The notes under the pieces were generated by a model, which ran no database searches, had not been told where the DNA came from, and worked only from the letters and a program-made list of their open reading frames with translations. Shown here one piece after another: positions 33,572-40,710 of a DNA stretch of 64,000 bases. Made by a program: the position numbers and the translations under genes. Source of the DNA: VRUE01 sp963701265 (GTDB taxonomy: Bacteria > Actinomycetota > Thermoleophilia > Solirubrobacterales > 70-9); assembly GCA_963701265.1 (NCBI GenBank), contig OY969581.1, positions 992,001 through 1,056,000 of the forward strand, in the 5' to 3' direction. Numbering within the stretch: the first letter of the stretch is position 1; every line of letters begins with the position of its first letter.

Positions 33572-34075
33572 TTACCGTTCCAGCGTGAAAAGGCGGAAGC
33601 GGCCGATCGCCAGTTCGTCGCCGTCGGAGAGCCTTCCCCAGTCGACCATCTTGCCGTTGAGAAAGACGCCGTTGAGGCTGCGGTCATCGAGAACGCGCAG
33701 AGAATCGGGTTGCTCGGAGACGATCAGGGCGTGGCGGCGGGAGACGCTGGGATCGTCGAGCCGGATGTCGGCGGTGGCGCTGCGGCCGATCCGGGTCCAG
33801 CCCTGGCTGATCGGCAGGACTTCGATCTCGCTCTCGTCGCAGAGGGCGAGGTAGCGACCGGGCTCGCGCAGCATCGCCCGGGCCATCGACAGCCACTCGG
33901 GAGCGGGAGCATCCGTGGGAAGCGTGATTTCGGCGGTCTGGCCGTGGTCCTGCATCGCCTCGAAGATCGAGTCGCGCTGGTACTCGGCGGCACCGCAGCG
34001 CGGGCACTCGGGCAGCTGGTCGTTCTCGCGCAGCGAGAGCTGGGAACCGCAGGCGGCACAGAAATAGGTCCCCAT
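33572..34075 (-). CDS. FHA-domain protein with N-terminal zinc ribbon
   Basis: 167 residues from ATG 34075; a GTG at 34093 is an alternative, and the much longer open frame upstream is a shadow of other genes. Residues 5-30 form a zinc ribbon (YFCAACGSQLSLRE...ECPRCGAAEYQ). The C-terminal half is an FHA domain: TRIGRSATADIRLDDPSVSR, RHALIVSEQP and DRSLNGVFLNGKMVDWGRLSDGDEL. FHA domains bind phosphothreonine; the layout recalls GarA/FhaB-type targets of actinobacterial Ser/Thr kinases. Kinase partner not in window. Confidence 0.87.
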   Translation of the reverse strand: MGTYFCAACGSQLSLRENDQLPECPRCGAAEYQRDSIFEAMQDHGQTAEITLPTDAPAPEWLSMARAMLREPGRYLALCDESEIEVLPISQGWTRIGRSATADIRLDDPSVSRRHALIVSEQPDSLRVLDDRSLNGVFLNGKMVDWGRLSDGDELAIGRFRLFTLER

Positions 34076-34249
34076 TCCGGGGGTTGTTCCCACGGCCAAG
34101 CTCTCGCTGCTGGTGCCGAGACTGGTAATGATCGCTGACTCCTTCCCGGTGTCTCGTGGCGATCGTAACCGCGGGTTTGCGGCGTCACATCGGGGATTTC
34201 CCGCAGAGGAAGGCCGCGAAACCGCTGCGGGCATAGAATCGCGCCGCTG

Positions 34250-34768
34250 ATGGGCCCGGTAAGCGCAGAGATCGAGATCGACGTGCCGCGTCAGTGCGCC
34301 TTCGAGGCAATCGCTGATTTGTCTCTGCGCCCGGCCTTCACCGATCACTTCCTCAGCGACTTCCACCTGACCAGAATCGAGCCGACCGGGGTCGGTGCCG
34401 GGGCGCGGTTCCGCATCGCAGTGCGACCGCGGCGGGTCTGGATGGACACGACGATCGTTGAGGATGACGCTCCCCACCGACTGGTCGAGCACGGCCGTGG
34501 CGGCCGCGCCAATCGGATTCCCTCGATCACGCTCTGGGAGCTGACCGAGGGTCCGGGGGCGTTGACCAAGGTGCGGGTCTCCTACTGGACCGAGCCCACG
34601 AACCCGATCGATCGCGGTCTCGAGGTGCTCTCGGGGGCCTCGATCCCCTACGAGCGGCGCTGGCGTGAGGCGCTGCGCAGACTGCGCGAGCAACTGGAGG
34701 CCGGCGAGCTCGGCGCTCAGCGGCTCGCGGTTGCCGGTGGCAACCCCCACGCGACCGGTATTCCCTGA
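34250..34768 (+). CDS. SRPBCC-family (polyketide cyclase-like) protein
   Basis: 172 residues, divergent from the FHA gene. It opens VSAEIEIDVPRQCAFEAIAD, then HFLSDFHLTRIEPTGVGAGARFRI and TTIVEDDAPHRLVEHGRGGR, with WELTEGPGALTKVRVSYWTE and a long C-terminal helix YERRWREALRRLREQLE. This is the START/SRPBCC helix-grip order, which holds a hydrophobic ligand. Ligand unknown. It is followed by a lipoprotein gene 27 bp downstream, possibly in one operon. Confidence 0.83.
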   Translation: MGPVSAEIEIDVPRQCAFEAIADLSLRPAFTDHFLSDFHLTRIEPTGVGAGARFRIAVRPRRVWMDTTIVEDDAPHRLVEHGRGGRANRIPSITLWELTEGPGALTKVRVSYWTEPTNPIDRGLEVLSGASIPYERRWREALRRLREQLEAGELGAQRLAVAGGNPHATGIP

Positions 34769-34795
34769 GCCCGGTCTTATAGGCTCTCGCCGCTG

Positions 34796-35344
34796 ATGCC
34801 CCGTCGCTCTCGACTCGCCCTGCCGCTGCTCGCCGCCCTCGCGCTGGCGCTGCTGGCGCTCACCGTCACCGCCTGCGGCTACTCGAGCGACTCCAAGGAG
34901 GTCGTCGAGGGCGAGGTCGTCGAGCTCGGCGAGCTCAAATACCAGGTGGTCTTCTCGCGCTTCCTCAATCCCAACGACAACGAGGACTCCGCCTACCTGG
35001 TTGGCCAGCCCGAACCGGAAAAAGGCTCGACCTATTTCGGCGTCTTCCTCGAAGTCCAGAACAAGAGCGAAGAGACGCAGACGCTGGCTGAAACGTTCAC
35101 GATCGTCGACTCCGACCATGAGAAGTTCGAGGCGATCCCCAGCGAAAGCCTCTACGCCTTCCCCGTCGGCGGCAAGGTCGAATCCCAGGAACCGATCCCG
35201 GCTCCCGACTCGACTCCCCAGCAGGGCCCGATCGAGGGCTCACTCGTTCTCTTCGAGCTGCCGGCTGAGGCCTCCGAGAACAGGCCACTGACTCTCCTCA
35301 TCGATGGGCCTGAAGGGCCCGCAGAAGTCACGCTCGATCTGTAG
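34796..35344 (+). CDS. Putative lipoprotein with DUF4352-like Ig fold
   Basis: 182 residues. The signal LAALALALLALTVTAC ends in a lipobox with the cysteine at about residue 27. The mature part (VVELGELKYQVVFSRFLNP, TYFGVFLEVQNKSEETQTL, ETFTIVDSDHEKFEAIP and a C-terminal GSLVLFELPAEASENRPLTL) matches the strand pattern of DUF4352-type immunoglobulin-like lipoproteins. It is expected on the outer face of the membrane. Element C begins 10 bp after the stop. Confidence 0.82.
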   Translation: MPRRSRLALPLLAALALALLALTVTACGYSSDSKEVVEGEVVELGELKYQVVFSRFLNPNDNEDSAYLVGQPEPEKGSTYFGVFLEVQNKSEETQTLAETFTIVDSDHEKFEAIPSESLYAFPVGGKVESQEPIPAPDSTPQQGPIEGSLVLFELPAEASENRPLTLLIDGPEGPAEVTLDL

Positions 35345-35354
35345 GGCCGGTGGG

Positions 35355-35499
35355 GGGAGGGTCTGGTCGCCCTTCAGGCGAATTGATGTCGCACGCGCTT
35401 CGCGCTTAGCGACGATGTTGGAGCGCGGCTGCGCCGCGCCTAGAGACACGAGTGCGGCGGCCGCTTCGCGACATTCGTCTGAAGGGCGACCAGACCCTC
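35355..35499 (+). repeat. Variable-arm hairpin element C
   Basis: 28-bp arms (35355-35382 and 35472-35499, one mismatch) around an 89-nt core that begins TGATGTCGCACGCGC, contains GCGCTTAGCGAC and GCGCGGCTGCGCCGCGC, and ends CCGCTTCGCGAC as in element A. It begins 10 bp after the lipoprotein stop and points the same way. Confidence 0.9.
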
Positions 35500-35615
35500 C
35501 TCTCAAAGGCTCTCCAGCGATGCGAGCACCGCGCCCGAGTCCAACGGTGAGGAGCTCTCGAGCGAGGGGGTGCTTCGGGAGGACTCTCTTTTGGAAGCTT
35601 GGGGGTGCTTCGAGA

Positions 35616-35762
35616 GGGGTGGTGGGTGCGTCTCTGCGGGAATGTTGCCGAAGGCAGCCGCCGCACTCGTGATTCAAAGCGCGACGCAGTCGCGCTCTCA
35701 GATTGCCGCTAAGCGCGCAGCGCGTGCGGTATCAATTCCCGCAGAGACGCACCCACCACCCC
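35616..35762 (-). repeat. Variable-arm hairpin element D
   Basis: Perfect 28-bp arms (35616-35643 and 35735-35762) around a 91-nt core which, on the reverse strand, starts TGATACCGCACGCGC and shares ACGAGTGCGGCGGC with element C. Its end (TGCCTTCGGCAAC) matches element B. It lies 13 bp after the stop of the penicillin-binding protein gene on the minus strand. The 116 bp between C and D contain no gene. Confidence 0.9.
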
Positions 35763-35775
35763 TTTGGGACCACCC

Positions 35776-37509
35776 CTAGAGCCCGGCCGAAAGCACTTCT
35801 GACGCAGCCGGAGCCGCCACCTCGCCGCCGGCGGCTTCCGCTTCGACCAGCAGCACCCCCACCGCCAGCCTCGGTTTTTCCGCCGGCGCGAAGGCGGCAA
35901 ACCAGGCGTCCTTGCGCTGCTCGGGGTTTTCGGCGTCCTCTTCGCCCGGCTTCGGGCCGAGCTCTGCCGTGCCGGTCTTGCCCGCCACCTGCGCCTCGGA
36001 GATCGCCCCTGCGGTGCCGGTGCCGCCGGTGACCACGCCGACCATCAGTTCGGTCAGTTCGTCGGCAATCTCCTTCGACATCACCCGCTCCGGCTCGGCC
36101 TCGGGGCGCAGCTTCTTGTTGGCGACGATCGAGGTCGGTTGGCGCACGCCGCCGTTGGCGATCGTCTGTGCCACGCTCGCCATCTCCAGCGGCGTGGCGA
36201 GGACCTCGCCCTGGCCGATTGCGCTGACGCCGAGGTCGACTTCTTCGCCGATCTCGGTGGGCAGGGTCGATTCCGCCGGTTCGACCTGGGCGATGTACTT
36301 CGACGCGTAGAGCGTCGGCGGCGAGTTGAAGCCGAAGCGTTCGGCCGTCTCGACCAGTTCGTCGTTGCCGATCTTCGGCCCCAGCGGGGCGAAGTCGGCG
36401 TTGCACGACTCGGCGAAGGCTTCGCGGAAGGTGCCGCCGCAGTACTCGCCGTTGGCGTTTTCGATGAAGCGGCCGCCGACGTTGGCGCCGCTGGTGATTT
36501 CGAATTCGTCGTCGAGTGAGACGACGCCCTTCTGCAGCGCCGCCACGGTCGTGATCATCTTGAAAGTCGAGCCGGGCGGTTGCGGCGCCGAGAAGGCCTG
36601 GCCGGCGAGGGCGCGGATATCGCCGTTGCGGGCGTCGAGTACGGCGATGCCGCCGACGCGGCCGGAGAGGGCCGAGACGGCGGCTTCCTGCAGGCCGACG
36701 TCGATCGTCGTCTTTACCGGGGCCCCTGGCTTGGGCTCTGCTTCGGCCAGGGTTCGGGTCGATCCGCCTGCGACGCTGGCGGCGAGCAGTTCGCCGCCCG
36801 GCTTGCCCGCCAGGCGGGCGTTGAAGGCCTGCTCCAGGCCGGTCACGCCAACCGGCGTGTCCGGCGCGAACCCCTGTTTGGCGAGTGCCTCCAGGTCTTC
36901 TTCTTCCGCCGTGCCGACTTCGCCGGTCACGTCGATCGCCTCGCTGCCGATCGGGTGCGCACGCGCTTCCGCCGGGCCCTCGGCGAGCGGGGTCTTGTCG
37001 GCGGCGAGGATCGGCGCTCGCGGGGCGAGCTCGATCTGGCTTTCCAGGTACTCGCCCCGGCGCAGGCCGGGGAAGACCAGGCTCTCGTCCCAGGCGATGC
37101 CCCCTTCCTCGAAGGGCAGGGGCAGCTCGCCTTCGACCGGGCCGAAGGCGACTGTCGTGGTGGCGATCGGGACCGGTACAACGGTCTGCCCGTTGCGCGA
37201 GGAGGCGTCGTCAGGCGAGTCGGCTTCGAACGAGCGCAGCGTCGCGACCTCGGCCGCGGCGCGGTAGGTCGTGACGAAATCGTTGAGATTGATGCGACGC
37301 TTTGAGGCGGGGTTCAGCTCCCTGTACATAGCGGCGAATTCATCGCCCTCCCAAGCTCGCACGAAGCGTTCCGCCGCTTCCTTGTCAGGGGAGCCAGGGG
37401 TGCCCGCCATCGCGCCGAATACGAATGCGACCAGGGCAATCAGGCTGAGGGGGAGCGCACGGGTGATAAGACGGCGGCGCCGCTCCACCTCCGGGGAACG
37501 AGGGTTCAT
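35776..37509 (-). CDS. Penicillin-binding protein (class B transpeptidase)
   Basis: 577 residues from ATG 37509. A short cytoplasmic basic tail (SPEVERRRRLITR) precedes one transmembrane helix (ALPLSLIALVAFVFGAMAG). An NTF2-like (MecA_N-type) domain follows (AAERFVRAWEGDEFAAMYREL). The transpeptidase domain has the serine motif PGSTFKMITT, the SxN motif SCNADF and the KTG motif VAGKTGTAELG. It cross-links peptidoglycan stems outside the membrane. The C-terminus is Ala/Glu-rich. The continuing upstream open frame overlaps the divergent protease gene and is a shadow. Confidence 0.92.
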   Translation of the reverse strand: MNPRSPEVERRRRLITRALPLSLIALVAFVFGAMAGTPGSPDKEAAERFVRAWEGDEFAAMYRELNPASKRRINLNDFVTTYRAAAEVATLRSFEADSPDDASSRNGQTVVPVPIATTTVAFGPVEGELPLPFEEGGIAWDESLVFPGLRRGEYLESQIELAPRAPILAADKTPLAEGPAEARAHPIGSEAIDVTGEVGTAEEEDLEALAKQGFAPDTPVGVTGLEQAFNARLAGKPGGELLAASVAGGSTRTLAEAEPKPGAPVKTTIDVGLQEAAVSALSGRVGGIAVLDARNGDIRALAGQAFSAPQPPGSTFKMITTVAALQKGVVSLDDEFEITSGANVGGRFIENANGEYCGGTFREAFAESCNADFAPLGPKIGNDELVETAERFGFNSPPTLYASKYIAQVEPAESTLPTEIGEEVDLGVSAIGQGEVLATPLEMASVAQTIANGGVRQPTSIVANKKLRPEAEPERVMSKEIADELTELMVGVVTGGTGTAGAISEAQVAGKTGTAELGPKPGEEDAENPEQRKDAWFAAFAPAEKPRLAVGVLLVEAEAAGGEVAAPAASEVLSAGL

Positions 37510-37557
37510 TTTCGTGAAAGGTAGTGCAGGGGCCGGGTGTCCCTCATCATTTGATCG

Positions 37558-38703
37558 ATGACCGTTCTCGACTGGGCAATCATCGCCTTCACCCTGGCCC
37601 TGGGCCTCTGGGGGTACCGCCAGGGCTTGATCGTCGGCACGCTCACCCTGATCGGCTTCGCTTTGGGGGCGTTCGCGGGTAGTCGCGTGGCGCCGCTGGT
37701 GCTCAACCAGGGCTCTTCCTCTCCTTACGCTCCACTCTGCGCGGCCCTGGGTGCGCTTGTGGCGGGCGCGCTCGTCGCGGTGACGCTGGAGGGCCTGGCC
37801 TTGGGCCTGCGCTCGCGACTGATTCGGCGCAAGGGCGTGCTGCACCTCGCCGACGGGGCCGGTGGCGCCGCCCTGATCGCCTCGGTAGCGCTGGGCCTGG
37901 TCTGGGTCTTCGGGGCGGTTGTCCTGCACGCACCGGGAACCGCGCGCCTGCGGGCGGACGTGCAGGGCTCGGTGATCCTGCGCAGCCTCAACGAGGTGCT
38001 GCCGCCCTCGGGGCCGATCCTGCATGCACTCGACCGCGTTGATCCGGCGCCGTCGATCATCGGGCCGACGGCGCCGGTGGCGGCACCGGATCCAGCGATC
38101 GCCGCCGATCCAGAGGTCGCGGCCGCCGAAGACTCGGTCGTGCGCGTGCTTGGCACCGCCTGCGGGCTTGGCGTCGAGGGCTCGGGCTGGGTGGTGGGCC
38201 CGGGGCTCGTGGTCACCAACGCGCACGTGGTCGCGGGTGAGGACGACACCAGCGTGACCACCGCCGGCGGCGCCTCGCTGGATGCGACGGCGGTGCGCTA
38301 CGACCCCGAAAACGACCTCGCCCTTCTGCACGTAGATGCTGAGCTGCCGCAACTGACGTTCGCGCCCGACCCGACATCGGGCACGGCGGCCGCGGTGCTG
38401 GGGTATCCCGAGAACGGCCCCTACGCGGTCGCGCCGGCCCGTCTCGGCGATACTCGCGACACGATCAGCGAGGACTCCTATGGCCGCGGTCCGATCCGTC
38501 GCTCGATCACCTCCCTGCGGGGCAGCGTTCGCAGCGGCAACTCCGGCGGGCCGCTGGTTGACGATCGCGGCCGTGTCCTCGGCACCGTTTTTGCCGCCAC
38601 CACGACGGGCACAGCGGGCGGCTTCGCCGTTCCCGACGAGGTCGTCGAAGATGCCCTGGCCGGTCCGCTCGCACCGGTGGACACCGGTCCCTGCACGGGT
38701 TGA
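37558..38703 (+). CDS. MarP-like membrane serine protease
   Basis: 381 residues. The first 130 form a CvpA-like membrane domain with four hydrophobic segments (DWAIIAFTLALGLWGYRQGL at the start). From about 195 a trypsin-like periplasmic domain follows: VVTNAHVVAGEDD (His), DPENDLALLHV (Asp) and VRSGNSGGPLVDDRG (Ser). GTACGLG and the terminal PCTG carry two cysteines placed like the MarP disulfide. MarP maintains acid/oxidative stress resistance in mycobacteria by cleaving a peptidoglycan hydrolase. It starts 48 bp from the divergent penicillin-binding protein. Confidence 0.9.
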   Translation: MTVLDWAIIAFTLALGLWGYRQGLIVGTLTLIGFALGAFAGSRVAPLVLNQGSSSPYAPLCAALGALVAGALVAVTLEGLALGLRSRLIRRKGVLHLADGAGGAALIASVALGLVWVFGAVVLHAPGTARLRADVQGSVILRSLNEVLPPSGPILHALDRVDPAPSIIGPTAPVAAPDPAIAADPEVAAAEDSVVRVLGTACGLGVEGSGWVVGPGLVVTNAHVVAGEDDTSVTTAGGASLDATAVRYDPENDLALLHVDAELPQLTFAPDPTSGTAAAVLGYPENGPYAVAPARLGDTRDTISEDSYGRGPIRRSITSLRGSVRSGNSGGPLVDDRGRVLGTVFAATTTGTAGGFAVPDEVVEDALAGPLAPVDTGPCTG

Positions 38704-38717
38704 CCCGAAGCCCGTCA

Positions 38718-38732
38718 CTTACGTTCGGTAAG
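38718..38732. promoter_or_regulatory. Candidate HxlR operator
   Basis: CTTACGTTCGGTAAG has perfect 5-bp arms around GTTCG and lies 13 bp before the HxlR-family start at 38746. HxlR dimers bind short inverted repeats near their own promoters, so autoregulation is plausible. Confidence 0.5.
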
Positions 38733-38745
38733 CTCGCTTGACTAC

Positions 38746-39090
38746 GTGGAGGTTGGGTCAGCGACCCAAAATCAGGCCGGCAACGGCGTCTGTCCGCACT
38801 TTCACGCGGCGATTGAGCTGATCGGCAAGCGCTGGACCGGCGCCATCATCTCTGCCCTCACCGAGGGGCCGATGCGCTTCGGTGACCTGGCGCGAGCCGT
38901 TCCCGGCCTCTCGGATCGGCTGCTCTCCCAGCGCCTGCGTGAGCTCGAGGCGGAAGGCCTGGTTGAGCGCGAGGTCGAATCGGGCACTCCCGTTCGGGTT
39001 ACCTACTCGCTCACCGAGAAGGGCGCCGAGCTGGGCCCGGCGATCGGCGAGCTGAAGCAGTGGGCCAAGCGCTGGCACCAAACTGCCTGA
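38746..39090 (+). CDS. HxlR-family transcriptional regulator
   Basis: 114 residues starting at GTG 38746. CPHFHAAIELIGKRWTGAII is the HxlR opening, with one cysteine (Cys16) at the position used for redox or aldehyde sensing in relatives. The winged helix follows: MRFGDLARAVPGLSDRLLSQ, RLRELEAEGLVEREVESG and VTYSLTEKGAEL. It probably senses an electrophile or oxidant. The nearby MarP-like protease (divided by 42 bp) and xseA are possible targets. Confidence 0.9.
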   Translation: MEVGSATQNQAGNGVCPHFHAAIELIGKRWTGAIISALTEGPMRFGDLARAVPGLSDRLLSQRLRELEAEGLVEREVESGTPVRVTYSLTEKGAELGPAIGELKQWAKRWHQTA

Positions 39091-39121
39091 CGCGTCACCC
39101 GAGGCGGATAGCCTCAAATCT

Positions 39122-40402
39122 GTGGAACTGCCAGGCCCGTTTCCGGTAGGGCGCTATGCCCGCAAGCTGCAGGAGGAGATGCGCCGCCGCGCCAGGGTGC
39201 TGCTGATCGGTGAGGTAACCGGGGTCGGCCGCAGCAAGGTGCAGGCCTACTTCGAGCTGCGCGACGGCGAGGGGGCGGTTCCCTGCGCGATCTGGCTCGA
39301 CGATCTCGACAAGGCGGGCCTTCCGGATGGGGCTCTTCGCGATGGCGCCGAAGTCGTGATTGCCGGTGGGCCCGACTACTACCCGGGTGGTGGGCAGGCC
39401 TCGCCCAGCTTCTCCTTCCGCGCGACGCACGTACGCCTCGCCGGGGAGGGGGACCTGTTGGCTCGGCTCGAGGCGCTGCGCAAGCAGCTCAAAGCCGAGG
39501 GGCTCTTCAAGCTGCAGGGGCAGCTGCGACGGCCCGCGTTGCCGAAGACGATCGGTGTCGTCACCGCCGAGTCCGGCGCTGCCCGGCGTGACCTGCTGGC
39601 CGGGCTGCAGCGGCGCGGCTGGGCCGGCACCGTGGTCTGGGCCTTCGCTCCGGTCCAGGATCGCCACGCGGCGCCGGCGATCACCGCCGCGATTCAGGAT
39701 CTCGCAGCGCAGCCGCAGGTGGAGGCGATCGTCGTCACCCGCGGCGGCGGCAGCCTCGCCGACCTCTGGGCCTTCTGCGACGAGACGCTCTGCCGCACCA
39801 TCGCGATGCTGCGGGTGCCCGTGGTCAGCGCCGTCGGCCACGAGCGCGACTCGACCCTGATCGACGACGTTGCCGCGGTCGCCTGCTCGACCCCGACCCA
39901 CGCGGCGGAGGCCGTTGTCCCGCTCGACTGTGGGGTGGCCCGCCTCGATCTCGAGCGCAGCATGGCTTCGCTCTCGCGTGCGGCCGACGGCGCCGTGCGC
40001 GCCCGCACTCCGCACCTCGTCGCCCTGGCGCGCGGCCCGGCCCGGGCGCTGCGCCGCGAGCGCCTCGCCCTGAACCAGAAGACGAGGGAGATCCGCGCCG
40101 CCTCCGAACGCGGCGTCGCCGAGCGGCTCGGCTTCCAGCGCCGCCTCGCCACGGTCGTGCTCGAGCGGGCGCGCCGCCGGGCCGAGGGAGCCGAAATGGA
40201 GCGCCGGCGGGCGGCGCTGCACCGGGCCGAGGTCGCCCTGCGGGCCCACGAACCCGAGCGCACCCTGGAGCGCGGCTACGCGCTGGTCGAGGACCGCGAG
40301 GGCGAGCCGGTGACCGACACGGCCGGCGCGGTAGCCGCCGAGCGCGTCAGACTGCGCTTCGCCGACGGCGCCGTCGGCGCCAAGATCGAGGAGAGCGCGT
40401 GA
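39122..40402 (+). CDS. xseA: Exodeoxyribonuclease VII large subunit
   Basis: 426 residues starting at GTG 39122. The N-terminal OB-fold is FPVGRYARKLQEEMRRRARV then LLIGEVTGVGRSKVQAYFEL; the central nuclease domain has IGVVTAESGAARRDLLAGL, VTRGGGSLADLWAFCDETL and VSAVGHERDSTLIDDVA; a long helical arm follows and ends LERGYALVEDREGEPV. With XseB it degrades single-stranded DNA in both directions without metal. It overlaps xseB by 4 bp (GTGA). Confidence 0.95.
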   Translation: MELPGPFPVGRYARKLQEEMRRRARVLLIGEVTGVGRSKVQAYFELRDGEGAVPCAIWLDDLDKAGLPDGALRDGAEVVIAGGPDYYPGGGQASPSFSFRATHVRLAGEGDLLARLEALRKQLKAEGLFKLQGQLRRPALPKTIGVVTAESGAARRDLLAGLQRRGWAGTVVWAFAPVQDRHAAPAITAAIQDLAAQPQVEAIVVTRGGGSLADLWAFCDETLCRTIAMLRVPVVSAVGHERDSTLIDDVAAVACSTPTHAAEAVVPLDCGVARLDLERSMASLSRAADGAVRARTPHLVALARGPARALRRERLALNQKTREIRAASERGVAERLGFQRRLATVVLERARRRAEGAEMERRRAALHRAEVALRAHEPERTLERGYALVEDREGEPVTDTAGAVAAERVRLRFADGAVGAKIEESA

Positions 40403-40623
40403 GCGAGAAACCCGAGAGCTACGAGCTGGCCGTGGAGCGGCTGGAGCAGATCATTGACCGGCTTGACTCCGGCCAGGCCGGGCTGCGCGAGACGCTCGAC
40501 CTCTGCGGCGAGGGCCGCGACCTGGTCACCTACTGCACCGCCGAGCTGGATGCTGTCGGCGAGGGCCTGAAGGAGCTCAAGCTGGACGAGCTGGCGACAA
40601 AGCTGGACTCCGCGGCGTCCTGA
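40399..40623 (+). CDS. xseB: Exodeoxyribonuclease VII small subunit
   Basis: 74 residues, GTG 40399 inside the xseA stop. YELAVERLEQIIDRLDSGQA and LDLCGEGRDLVTYCTAEL are the two helices typical of XseB, which coats the XseA stalk. The stop region forms one arm of the hairpin at 40610-40710. Confidence 0.93.
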   Translation: MSEKPESYELAVERLEQIIDRLDSGQAGLRETLDLCGEGRDLVTYCTAELDAVGEGLKELKLDELATKLDSAAS

Positions 40624-40710
40624 CCGGCGCATATCGGCGTCCTCGGTCGCTCGCGTGCAGAGCACGCCACGCTCCCTGCGTCCTTGATCTGCTTGGTCAG
40701 GACGCCGCGG
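40610..40710. terminator. Bidirectional hairpin between convergent xseB and addA-like genes
   Basis: CCGCGGCGTCCTGACC (40610-40625, covering the xseB stop) is perfectly complementary to 40695-40710, which abuts the addA stop at 40711. The 69-nt loop contains further self-complementary pieces (GCGTGC...GCACGC). It sits exactly between two convergent stops. Confidence 0.65.
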
